This document shows, piece after piece, positions 10,931 to 20,728 of a DNA stretch of 25,266 nt; within the stretch, counting starts at the first letter, position 1; every line of letters begins with the position of its first letter. The position numbers and the translations under genes were made by a program. The notes beneath the pieces were generated by a model. The model ran no database searches. It was not told the origin of the DNA and was given only the letters and a program-made list of their open reading frames with translations. The stretch is taken from positions 1 to 25,266 of the forward strand of contig AZLU01000072.1 in the NCBI GenBank assembly GCA_002224055.1, written 5' to 3'. Source of the stretch: Pezizomycotina sp. ARF18 (lineage: Eukaryota > Ascomycota).

Positions 10931-12640
10931 ATGGACATAGTATCGCCAGTTTTCACTGCTCTCAAACTTATCGGCCTTATAGACCAGTTACGGCAAGCTT
11001 TTGGCCAGTATGCAAGGCAACAAGTATTAGTGGATGGGCTTCTCAAAAGTTTTGAAAGGATGAAGGAAAGAGTGGAGAGATTTCAACAATGTGTAAAAGA
11101 CCGGGAAGTAGCTCTCACAAACATTGCAATTCATGAGGCTTCTGCGAAATCTGGGATTATGGCCACGTTGAAATATGTGGGGCGTATCTTTGGACAATTA
11201 GAAAACGAAGTAAAGAGTTCATGAAGACATACAACACGACAGGGAGAGTCAATATTATGTGGAATCGTCGGACACGCCGCAAGATCAGAAACTACCGCAG
11301 AGAGTTTCGACTCTACGAATAAACAAATCCCAAGCGAACCAATACTCTTCAATATCTTGAGTATCAAATGATTTTCTAAGAACATTCTCGAAGCAATAAA
11401 TCCTAAAAAGCTTGGTACCATTTTTTTCCTTCTGGCTGACTGATGAGGAATTAGGCACTTAAGCGTTACCCAGCACATGAGCCTACTCCGGACCCAATAC
11501 GAAACTCCAATGTTACAAGACAGACGGTCTAGTCATGCTACGCAGCCTTCATACTAGTGCTCGAGGTCGCCAGGACAGTTTTTCCGGTGGGAGTGGAATT
11601 CTTCTATCACAGTGCTTTTTAAATTGTTCCGTATAGCTGACAATTTATCATTTATATATATAGCCACATCTGTCTCCTCATCTATTTCTAGCATGCCATA
11701 CAGTAGTGATGGTCGACAAGAGTTGCATGAAGCGATCAATCTTATCCGATTATAGAGGCCACAACTAACCCAGTGCGCTGTTGGCCTGTTGCGGCGGTAT
11801 AATCCGCAGGCTGCCTCTATAATACCCGACTATGACTTGTTGTACATAACAACCATTCTATTGCAACTCCTTGAAGTAATTCCGGTACGTGCTTAGGACA
11901 GTTTATTAAATGACATCTTGTGAAAATTTAAAGAATTATCACCCCAACAGAGCTGACAAGTTTCTGGCTATAGATTTTACTTGGAGGGAAGCCTTATCCA
12001 GCGGTTTCTCCGCCCAATTGTACCCAGAACATTGAAACGAGGGCATTCTTGTCCCTACAAAAAGCTGAATTTATCAGAAAAATCCTCCTAGCTCAAAATG
12101 GAAGAACGATACTGATTTTATATATTTTATCTATGGTTTAGACGCGGTAAGAAGATGCTTTCAAGACGTTCACAGAGAGCTTCCATTGCTTATAGAGATC
12201 CCTGCGATTGGAAATAAATAGACAATATGATATGATTGCGTACAGGGGCATGGATTTGCCCTCTATAGACGCACTGAAGGGTCTCCACCAGAGGCCTATC
12301 AGATCCGCTTTATTAAGCTAGCCACATACGATGAAGAAGAAGATTGAGAAAAGGTTTTCGGCTTGTTCGTCACATTACCTAAAATAACTTCTACTATAAT
12401 ATTCTTGTTTTATCTGGCAGCTTGGTTTTATTTACTGACATAACATTACTATGGAAATAAACCAAAGTATTACGATGTAAGACTCACCGCGGCATGTAGA
12501 AGTCTTCAGAGATGAATCCGGGGATATAATCATCAAATCATTTATAGTTAGCATTGATGGTGGCATATATACCCAACAAGTAAAAAATATCCACGACAGA
12601 ACACCCTCTTCACGCCATTGCTCTGGGATTTCGAAAAGCT
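10931..12640 (+). pseudogene. Probable NLR-like (NACHT-type STAND) gene, frame-broken
   Basis: Fungal NLR-like proteins sense non-self or cell damage through an N-terminal domain, a NACHT ATPase and C-terminal repeats. Here an ATG at 10931 opens 97 codons of amphipathic helix (MDIVSPVFTALKLIG start, then DGLLKSFERMKERVERFQQC), like the helical N-terminal domains of such proteins. The stop at 11222 is bypassed by moving one base earlier, which continues into a basic helix, VNIMWNRRTRRKIRNYRRE. At about 12210-12345 the plus strand reads EINRQYDMIAYRGM, then IDALKGLHQRPIRSALLS; one base earlier it continues LATYDEEED. This fits the GMFLxAxLxxxxL...IRxALxxLPxTYDExY segment that follows many fungal NACHT domains. 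A possible ankyrin TPLHA motif at about 12600 needs a frame change of the opposite sign. I could not find a clear P-loop at 11.4-12.1 kb, so the NACHT call rests on the two flanking segments. Confidence 0.45.
11751..11821. repeat. 71-base inverted-repeat element able to form a three-way junction
   Basis: Nine-base perfect inverted ends, TATAGAGGC (11751-11759) and GCCTCTATA (11813-11821), enclose two more potential stems: CAAC/GTTG (11762-11765 with 11780-11783) and GCCTG/CAGGC (11784-11788 with 11807-11811). The size resembles a tRNA, but there is no TTCRANN T-loop and I do not call it one. It could be a tiny MITE-like remnant, an RNA structure, or chance. Confidence 0.4.
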
Positions 12641-13062
12641 AGAAACCGACGTAGTTAGAACAATAATGACGAGTAGGACGTCTAAATCACATCAACATCG
12701 CGAATTTAACGAGCACTTTCGAATTTCCGATAAATGCGGTTAGCAGTGGCGACTATATTGAGTGAGTTGTGAGAAGTAGCTTGAGTCAGATTATTAATAT
12801 TTCTTGTCAATAACGTGGAGCTGTTGGAGTTCCAAACGCACTTAACGGACTACGGGACTGTAAAACAAGGACGTCGGTGAGCTGCTCGCCCGTAATGCTT
12901 ATAGCCTTTATATTTTTCTTCCATTTAATAACACAATGTTCGTTACAGGGATGTATACGGAATCCAAATATCCTGCAACACAAATGAACGACGAAAGTGT
13001 CCACCAAAGCTCAGTGACTGCCACTTACAGGTTTGGTATTGGGCAGTCCCCGAGGAATCAGT
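12641..13062. other. Unresolved stretch below the NLR-like gene
   Basis: No frame is convincing. It may be the decayed or error-broken 3' part of the NLR-like gene, where repeats would be expected. A possible acceptor-like CTTACAG lies at 13024-13030, just before the next coding-looking block. Confidence 0.35.
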
Positions 13063-13899
13063 GAATGACTCACCGACGACCTTATATCCCCACTCTTGCC
13101 GCCGACGCAGCCACATTCCCCCCGCCGCGCAAGTGAATCGTGGTCAATCCCTTCCATACCAAGAACCTCCGGTGAGAGCTATCAGGGTGCGCCCAGCATA
13201 CGCTCATCATCAAGTACGAGTGGACTATCGGCTTATACGAATGATCGATCGGGAGGTTATAAGCCTGGGCCTTGTCCGAAACTGATGATATATCAGAATA
13301 AAACGGGCTTGATCCTTGCTTTATATCGTAAATCCACCATTCGTTTACTTATTATTTTCAGTTCATTACGCTCCATTATTGGTCCAATTTCTTTCTTCTC
13401 TCTCTTGGGACTTTAGGATAGATCACGAAAGAACGAATACCGTCTTGTTACCTAATAATATATAAACGGCTAATTTTCCCTACTCTGATCGGCCTCTAAA
13501 GTTGACGCAGCCATTCAACTGGGAGCACATGGATGCTGTGGTGGAGATAGCGATAACAGAAGGCGAAAAACTGGGGATTCATGTTCTAATAAGGCCTGCA
13601 AGATTATATGCTTAATAGCTAGCAAGTCTGCCGGGCCTCAGCCCGCAGTGTTTCAATTTTTACCAGAAAAATAAGCGGTTCCTCCGGGTGTCTTTGACAA
13701 TTATAGAAGTTCAGCAGGGAGAAGTTTTTTCAGCCCGTTCAGCGAGGCCAAACGACTAGTATTGATGCAGGTACCCACTGACGACTCTACGTGGCCTGAG
13801 GTGGCTAGTGGGGTCCATGGCATGTCTGAGGTCCACATTGACTTTAGCTCTCGGAAATGTAGATTCCTTTCCGCGCTTAAACATTCATATCAGCTCTGA
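13063..13899 (+). CDS. Unidentified coding-looking region, frame-broken
   Basis: Three segments look like protein. From an ATG at 13063: MTHRRPYIPTLAADAATFPP, then in another frame a disordered Ser/Pro/Gly-rich part (RASESWSIPSIPRTSGESYQ). After an AT-rich gap that may be an intron, 13466-13615 reads FPYSDRPLKLTQPFNWEHMD followed by AVVEIAITEGEKLGIHVLIR. Moving one base earlier (a missing base at about 13612) the frame continues LIASKSAGPQPAVFQFLPEK, a TAA at about 13669, then PPGVFDNYRSSAGRSFF and, still in that frame, AKRLVLMQVPTDDSTWPEV and GVHGMSEVHIDF, stopping at 13899. The mix of Trp, Met, His and spaced hydrophobics is protein-like, but I cannot name a family. It could be a separate gene or the 3' end of the NLR-like gene. 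Confidence 0.35.
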
Positions 13900-14706
13900 A
13901 GATATTTAAGAGAAACATAGCTAGGTTTTAAGTGAAATGGATTTAAAAAAAAAAAAAAAAAAATACAGAACAACGACAATAATCCACGTATGTCAACCCG
14001 CTAACAGAGAAACTTTATCTCGTCCCTTTTCTTCAATTCTATACAGATAAACTGGATTTCTATCATGTTCTAAGAAGAGAATATGGTATTTGGATGAAGA
14101 AAACAGCAAATCTACTGAACACAGCCGCTGGAAGATCTCGGAACGGCGAGATTTGACGGTATTACTTTTTCTATCCTTTCCAAACGCCATATCCTTCGAA
14201 TTCTAAATAGTACACATGCTTATGATCTCGACCTATTGTACCTTCATTAGCCAGCCCCAGTGTAGAGTACTACTTCAGCAACTTCCCTGTATCTCATCAT
14301 TACAATATTAGAAAGTGATAACGTACTGTGTTCATCCTGGTTGTCCAGATCGAGTGTTTGAGTGTTGAGATCTAGAAATATCCCACATCGGCTTTAGATC
14401 TTGCCGTAGGTGTCTATATAATGGAGCACGTTCTTTTTGGCCCCTTAGGTTCGACTTCGCTTACTTAGAGCTCAGGAGAATAGAAGAGATAGCTTACCCT
14501 TCTCGTTTCGCTGCCATGGCATTCGTTTCATATCATCTCAATCGCTCAATTCGCATGTTTGGCCGGTATCACGCAGGGCTTCAACAGAAACCGTCTCACA
14601 GAAAAGAAAGAAAGAAAAAGTGAGCGAAAAACTTGGTATTTCAATTTCATTCAGAGTTGACAAAGGTGCATGCAACACACGTCTCACGTCTATCATCCAA
14701 TGGTTT
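13900..14706. other. Spacer below the acyl-CoA dehydrogenase stop
   Basis: AT-rich, with a poly-A run at about 13947-13963. It would hold the 3' untranslated region of the minus-strand dehydrogenase gene. No open frame here resembles a known protein. Confidence 0.5.
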
Positions 14707-16421
14707 CTATAAATCATATGGGATATCTCGTATGAGTTCTGTTTCATCATCAGTAGCTCTTAGGTAACCCAGGACATTCTGACCAATGTAATTAAGTATC
14801 ATCTCCCTGCTCACGGGGGCTATCCTCGGAATGAAGCACTCGCGCAGGTATCTCTCAACGTGGTAGTCCTGAGCATAGCCCATGCCTCCGTACGTGAGGA
14901 CAGCAGTCTCACACGCCTTGAACGCTGCTTCCGCGGCGAGGTATTTGGCGCCGTTGCAAGCTGCTCCTACAGCTTTCTGCATCGACCCTGCTTCGCTTTC
15001 TCTCCCTTGCCTCAGTATTTCGGACGCCTTGTCGTACAGAGATGCGGCGTGGTAGGTCGTTAGTTTAGCCGCCTCAAGCTCCATATATGCTTTAGCTAGG
15101 CCATGTTGGATGGACTGATTCTGTCCGATCGGTTTGCCAAAGACAACCCGCTCGTTTGCGTATGAAGTCGCCGATTGAGGGCGGCGTATCCTAGACCGAG
15201 CGCTTCTCCGGCGAGGAGACAGCGCTCCGCGTTCATACCGTGCATGACCTACCGGATTCCAAGAAACATTAGGTTTCAATAAATCAAATATCGAAGAGGC
15301 CATATAATAGACTTATACAATCTTAAATCCTTCACCCTCCTTTCCAATCAAAGTGTTGGAGGGGACTTTGTATCCTTCAAAGAACACCATATTCGCATCG
15401 ATGGCCCTGGAGCCCATCTTGTCGATCCGCTGAAGCTCAAGGCCAGGTTTGGTCTTGTCGAAGTCAATAAAGAACAGCGACAAGCCTTCTGTGGGCTTCT
15501 TGATATCTTCCAAGGCCGTCGTCCTCGCTAAGAGTACCATTTTCTTCGCAATCTGAGCAGAGGATATCCATCTGCAATTGTGACGAAAGGAATTTAAGAG
15601 TCAACCCTGACCTTTTCTGGGTATTATTGGTAGGCAACGAACATCTTTTCTCCCGATATTTGTAATTGTCGCCCTTTTTTACGGCGCGGGTCCGTAGCTT
15701 CAGCGTTTCAAGGCCAGTATTCGGCTCCGTTCTAGAATGATATTCAGCTCCTTACTCAACGCTACTTCGCAAAGCGCACCTGTAGCACATACACTCCAAA
15801 ACAAGTTCGCCAATCGCCCTTTATCAACTTCGGCAACATCTCTCCCTTCTGCTCTTCCGTCCCGAACTTCGCGATCGCTGCGTAGCATAAATGTTCGCGT
15901 GGATGGATTGTGCACCAGCCATTCCAGCCCCGCTCCTACGTGACGTATTCTGCCGCATCAGCTTCTCTTCTCGAAAATCATCACGGCATCAATGCTCAGG
16001 AACAAATCCGCATTGGAAAAGTAGGTTATAGGTTCAGCACACTCTGAAATAGTTTGCATCATCACCGTAGCCTCGGAAATACCCAGGCCACTGCCCCCAA
16101 CTCCTCCGGCAAGCATATGCCTATCCATCCATCTGCTGCAAGTGCCGCATGTAGCTCATGCGGTACTCGCCGCTCCTATCGCGCTCGGCCAGAAGCTCTC
16201 GGGAAACTTGGAGCAGATTTGAAGATCGACTCGCGGACAGTGAGTTGGGTTTCGGTGAAGATGGATGTGTCCATGAGGGATATAGATGGAGAGGCTGCTG
16301 GATAAAGAGCTCGAGCAGATGTTTGAAAGGAGCGATTCGGACGACTTTGACGTGGGAACGAGGGTACCAAACTACTCCCATTCGGAAGCCTGGATCGTCG
16401 AAATATACATCTTGAGGCCAT
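14707..16421 (-). CDS. Acyl-CoA dehydrogenase, five exons, interrupted by seven 1-base deletions
   Basis: FAD-dependent acyl-CoA dehydrogenases introduce the alpha-beta double bond into acyl-CoA in fatty-acid or branched-chain amino-acid breakdown. Exons on the minus strand: 16421-16043, 15935-15793, 15731-15643, 15571-15319, 15248-14707. The protein starts MASRCIFRRSRLP and has an Arg/Ser-rich presequence ending near RSFQTSARAL, typical of mitochondrial import. Then FTETQLTVRES, ERDRSGEY, DGWIGICLPEELG, GISEATVMMQTISE, AGAQSIHANIYATQ, AKFGTEEQKGEMLPKLIKGD, FGVTEPNTGLETLKLRT, WISSAQIAKKMVLLARTTA, LSLFFIDFDKTKPGL, VMHGMNAERCLLAGEALGLG, NERVVFGKPIGQNQSIQHGL, AVLTYGGMGYAQDYHVERYL and SREMILNYIGQNVLG. 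The Glu of NAERCLLAG sits where isovaleryl- and long-chain dehydrogenases carry their catalytic base; the IYEGT-type Glu is replaced by IAPVS. Single bases are missing near 16221, 16188, 16162, 16096, 15877, 15660 and 15175; with them restored the frame is 471 codons including the stop. An in-frame ATG at 16496 is possible but less likely as the start. Confidence 0.92.
15249..15318 (-). other. Intron 4 of the acyl-CoA dehydrogenase gene
   Basis: Seventy bases on the minus strand, GTATAA...GGTAG, with CTAAT as branch site. Removal joins GEGFKI to VMHGMNAER in phase 0. Confidence 0.9.
15572..15642 (-). other. Intron 3 of the acyl-CoA dehydrogenase gene
   Basis: Seventy-one bases on the minus strand, GTTCGT...TTGCAG. 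Removal joins ISGEK to IWISSAQIAKK in frame. The donor GTTCGT is a less common form. Confidence 0.88.
15732..15792 (-). other. Intron 2 of the acyl-CoA dehydrogenase gene
   Basis: Sixty-one bases on the minus strand, GTATGT...TTCTAG, with CTGAA near the 3' end. Removal joins DWRTCFGV to TEPNTGLE in frame. Confidence 0.9.
15936..16042 (-). other. Intron 1 of the acyl-CoA dehydrogenase gene
   Basis: One hundred and seven bases on the minus strand, GTGTGC...CACGTAG, with CTGAT as branch site. Removal joins MMQTISE to SGAGMAGAQ in frame. Confidence 0.87.
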
Positions 16422-17059
16422 TGTCACGACTTGTAGCTTCCTAGACCTTCCAACAGTGCTGAGATATTGGCCTTTATGATAGCAATTTGTAATCAAAGAC
16501 CGCTTGATATTCTGCTAAGAAGGTGGTGGTCTCTTGAAGGTGTCTGGAATGTGCCGCGGCTATTGTTCACCGGCAAACGGGCCGCGATCACCTAGAGGCT
16601 AAAGCTATTGTAGACTGCGGAATTAAGCCTCACGTGAATATCAATATACTCACTGCATAACAAACATATAGCAATGGTCACGATTCCACCAGATCAATTG
16701 AAGCTATTTCTACACTACACGTATGTGTATTCTCTCTTACTAAGAAGCAATCGACGGTAGTCGCCAAGCAGTACTCGTGCAAGAGCAATTCCTGCTACCG
16801 AAAACCTTGCAGTAATTAGAATTATTTGTTATTATTATTATTTTTTAATAAAATGGATTTTTTTTATTTTATTTTTTTTTTTTTGGTGGTGGCGGCGCAC
16901 AATTTAATTTCGCGGAGCTTCCTAAGCGACGCTGCTTTTCCACATGCAGCTGCAGCCCGAGATCAGTCGGTGATGTCTAGAACAAAGGCTTCAATGACAT
17001 CACGGATAAGAAACAACTTCCTGTGTTCGTTTTCAAATATACCTTTTTGACTCACTGGT

Positions 17060-17061
<2 letters not shown>

Positions 17062-17093
<32 letters not shown>
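17062..17093. repeat. Poly-T tract of 32 bases
   Basis: Uninterrupted run of T, the longest homopolymer in the window, followed by CAAGG. Confidence 0.95.
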
Positions 17094-17908
17094 CAAGGAT
17101 CCATGCCTAGGTAGGTGCGACGCACAGTTTTGGTGGTCATATATTACTCATTCGCCGTTGTCCTCAGTCGTGATCCCCGATGCATGCCGTTCGAAGCGCG
17201 ACAAACGAGGATTTTTGTCGGGCGACGAGCGTTACAGCCTCATTTCGATTTTTTCGCGCGAGATGCAAGCAGTTCCTCAGGAGGGGTGCAGGGGCTAAGG
17301 TCAGTCAAGCCATCTAATCTAGGCTTCCCGGTCACGGGACCTGCGCCGCGAACAAAGGTTCTTTAGACTCCTACTTCTTTCCCCATGTATTATGAAGTCG
17401 AAGGCGTATCGAGACAACTTGAGTATTTGAAATTCCTCAATCGCCCTGATTTCGTTGTGTCGACGACAAGCTAATTGATCCTTGCTGCCGTTACAAGAGG
17501 GAAAAAGGTCCATGTTCCCGACGAACCGTGCATATATCCTCATGCAACAACGCGGGCCGTTTATGACGATCGATCTCACGCTCATAGCATGGATATGGGG
17601 GTTTAACCGTCATCGCACAAGAAAGAATGATTGGGCTTCATTACTGAGTACAAAATGAGCATCGCTTTTTTCGTTTTTTCGCCACAAGCCACGTTTTTTG
17701 CTTTTAAGGGTCCATTATTTGTCCTACGATCGGCTATAGGGGCCTTCGTTGGTTCTCACGTCATGAAAGAAACTGCATTTTTGTTTTTGTTTTTCTTCCT
17801 GACGTTTCCGATACAGAATATTATTATATATCGGAATTGGCTTTCTGGCAGATCGTGCATCGTGGTCCCGGCTGTTTGGTTGAAAGAGAATTATCCAATA
17901 TTCTCGTT

Positions 17909-17936
17909 CTTTTCTTTTCTTTTCTTTTCTTTTCTT
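17909..17936. repeat. (CTTTT)n microsatellite
   Basis: About five perfect pentanucleotide units in a pyrimidine-rich stretch. Confidence 0.9.
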
Positions 17937-18417
17937 TTTTTCGAAAGCACTTATCTTAACTGCGAAGGGGATTGGTGACAATTTGGTGTGTCAAAAAGTA
18001 AAAGAAAATCCGCAAGAGAGCATGGCGCAGTCGAGCAATAAAAATTCTCCAACACCGCCCCCAGAACAGCACAAAAATAATTCACCACCCTCAAAAGTAG
18101 TATTGTCACTCGTTTATTTAAAATTAATTTACCCAAAGCACAGCAAAAATTGGTCTGCGCTTGTTTTTACTGCGAACGAGCACCTTTTCCTCATCCATGG
18201 CGCTATTTTTCTTTAACCATGATACTTCAGCTAATGGCTAGCTGTAATGCAGAAGCAGAGTCAATTGCAATGGTGCAATTTCTTCAACCTTAGAAGACTG
18301 CCTTGACTTCCTCTGATTGGAACGGTACAAGGTACCTCCTAGAACTATTGGGCTATCTAACGGTTTGTACCTCCATGGTTCACCATAGGTACCGACATTT
18401 CACTGACCGATTAGGTT

Positions 18418-20238
18418 ATGTATACCCCTTTTCGGGCTCTGCCCTGTCCAAATAGAGTCTACGAATTCCAAAAACATTTCAAAAAGAGTTCTGGTCAGGC
18501 TCCTTTGAGACCTCTATTCGTCGAAGATACTGACAACTCGATCCTGGGCATGGCCCTGCTCCCCACTCCACAAAGTGCCAATGCAATATGGACGGATATC
18601 CCGTGTGCGGCTTTTCTACTACATACTAAGATTACTCATACTTTGATAATTGATTATTTATCCTCCGTTAACACACGGAGATTCTGAAAGATGTAAGTCT
18701 GGAACAATTTAATCGAGGTTTATTTTATGCAAATGCAAGTTCTTTGAAAAAAAGGCTGAACCATGTTTCTGGGCCCTATACCCGACCCCCACGCACCCAC
18801 CGTGAAGTTGTCCGTGTTCAGCTCTAACCAGATATGCTTTGCATCTTTGAAGACGCGAACAATAATGGGTACGAATAATAATGACGATGAAAGAGAACTA
18901 CTTCATCTGCCAAAGTTTTCCAGATGGTCTTGTTCTCGGCGAAAGCGAGGTGAAAAGCCTCATATTGTCACGATTATTCTTGTCGAGACGATCGCGGACG
19001 GGGTAAGGTGTCGTCCGTACCTCGGCTCCGCACTCGTGCGAGGGAGAAATACGCGAGGCTCCAATATAGTAACAATCCTGTTGTAAGCTCGCAGCTCTTA
19101 TCCTTGGGTTTCGCGCCAAGCGACGACAGCCACGAAAATAGGATTTCTCTAATTATGGCGTGTTTGACTGGACAGAATCATCGGAAACGAAATGATGAAA
19201 AAGTTCGCCGAACGTTAGTGTTTCGTCGGCTAACAAACATCCGAAATGAAAGCTCAAAAAATCCTACGAGAGTGCTGCCAACGGATGTAATTCATTTTGA
19301 CGTTGCAATAGATGGAGAGTCAAGCTACTCCTACAAGAGTCTACCCTAATCTTCCTTCCCCACCTCTTAGCAATTCAACGAATCAGGACGCTGATTATGA
19401 TCAAGAGAAACAAAATCCGCCGCTTTCGAAGCAACTCAAAAAAATCGAGGTCCCATAGGCTTGGATATATTATTATACGATATAAACTACCGACATCTTA
19501 TAGGATATTAATGCTTAGAGTCTGGAGGAGGGATGCTGGAACTCTGGTTGATTAGCTGACCCACAAATCCGCAATCAAAGACATTCCAATTGCGACCAGG
19601 AGCTTTAGCTGTTAATCACGAAGCTATAATAATTGAAATACAAATATGGAATCGACGATTGTTAGTTTGGGTATATCGAGGATTTGACAGGTCATCATCG
19701 TTTACCAAATGGCGGCGCTTTCAGCTTTCAGGCAACCGCTACATGCTTACGCGAAGGAAGATTTATCCCGCTTATATCTTATCGCGACGTATAATCTCTC
19801 GAGGATAGCTTTGGTAGCCCGAACGCCCTGCATCGCGAAATAGTTTTATTCACTAAAAAATTCTAATAATCTGGGGTGTTCTGATTTGGATTGGGTACAT
19901 CGCATTCCCGTCTTCTTAGGCTTTAATTGCTATGAAAATATAATAAGGGATGTGAGGGTAAGTTGACTGTCCGAGATTGAATCCGAAGAAAAGTCTGACT
20001 CTGCAGGTCTTGTACTGTGAATATATCACTAATATTCTGTCCGTCGCGTTATCTTCTAGATAAAACAACATGGCTACTTGCAATCCTAGGGAAATATCCA
20101 GGAGTATCGCTTATTGTGAATATTTTGAATAGTAATATTCGACTCAGTGATCGGCCAAAGGCACGTCTAAGGGGATCGGGAAGGATCTCCACGATCTCCG
20201 CATTTGTGGCTTTATAGGCAGCGAGTTTCTGCTGTGAC
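18418..20238. other. Region with unidentified small open frames, no supported gene
   Basis: Frames on the plus strand at 18418-18687 (89 codons), 19008-19349 (113 codons) and 19590-19808 (72 codons) are open and free of homopolymer artefacts, but none shows motifs, a domain or a spliceable neighbour that I can recognise. Given that known genes here are frame-broken, I cannot exclude small or disrupted genes. Confidence 0.4.
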
Positions 20239-20262
20239 TTTTTTTTTTTTTTTTTTTTTTTT
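20239..20262. repeat. Poly-T tract of 24 bases
   Basis: Uninterrupted T run followed by CC. On the minus strand it produces a run of Lys codons in a spurious frame. Confidence 0.95.
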
Positions 20263-20564
20263 CCATTATTTCTTTTTTTCTTCCAACCTTCATTTTGAAA
20301 TGTTTCCTCTGTATTGAAGAGCTAAACCGAATATGTTTTGACCAAGAATCCAAGATCCACCCCAATTCCTTTTTTGGTTTTTGTTCTCGTTTCTTTTCTT
20401 TTTTACATCTCTCTGTTTTTGTTTTGTTTTTGTTTCTGTTTGATCTTCGATCTAGCCAAGCACTTACTCGAAGAAATCTGAGACCTAAAATAAAATAAAG
20501 TAATTTCCCGTTTAGCTGATGAGACACGGATGCACACACCATCCGAATTTTACCTGCGAAAGCA

Positions 20565-20566
<2 letters not shown>

Positions 20567-20595
<29 letters not shown>

Positions 20596-20641
20596 GATCT
20601 TCGCGATATCGAAAAAAAAAAAAAATTGTCCCTAACCCTAA
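20567..20641. repeat. T15-A14 palindrome, second A14 run and two telomere-like units
   Basis: T15 (20567-20581) is followed directly by A14 (20582-20595), a 17-base spacer, another A14 (20612-20625), then TTGT and CCCTAACCCTAA (20630-20641), two units of the common fungal telomere repeat in the C-rich orientation. Two units alone can occur by chance. Confidence 0.7.
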
Positions 20642-20702
20642 CGAGTCGTTCGCCGGCTCAAGTGTGGCCTTACGATGTGACAGATTGTTTCTATATCGTA
20701 AG

Positions 20703-20728
20703 TTTTTTTTTTTTTTTTTTTTTTTTTT
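20703..20728. repeat. Poly-T tract of 26 bases
   Basis: Uninterrupted T run followed by four C, about 60 bases beyond the telomere-like units. Confidence 0.95.

Larger units (their letters stand above)
16422..18417. other. Upstream region of the acyl-CoA dehydrogenase and spacer
   Basis: The part nearest 16422 must hold the dehydrogenase promoter, but I see no element I would name. Beyond it are an A/T-run block at 16843-16883, a 32-base poly-T at 17062-17093 and a TTTTC repeat at 17909-17936. Frames such as 17023-17298 or 17631-17978 are mostly Phe runs made by these tracts. No gene is supported. Confidence 0.5.

Noticed and set aside
11131-11478. 115-codon minus-strand open frame
   Set aside because: It is largely antisense to the coding-looking N-terminal segment of the NLR-like gene and shows no motif.
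11554-11739. Minus-strand frame with DEETDVAIYINDKLSAIRN, resembling a NACHT segment after the sensor motif
   Set aside because: It runs opposite to the NLR-like gene, and no convincing neighbouring NACHT motifs continue it on the minus strand. Kept as a possible second fragment only.
11751-11821. tRNA gene
   Set aside because: Length fits, but there is no TTCRANN T-loop, no proper D-arm box and no plausible anticodon arm.
14860-15063. Plus-strand frames across 14.8-16.4 kb
   Set aside because: They are antisense shadows of the acyl-CoA dehydrogenase exons.
1-16421. Repeat-induced point mutation as the cause of the broken genes
   Set aside because: In the clear case the lesions are single-base deletions rather than C-to-T stops, and introns are intact. 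Only the TAG near 7809 could fit.
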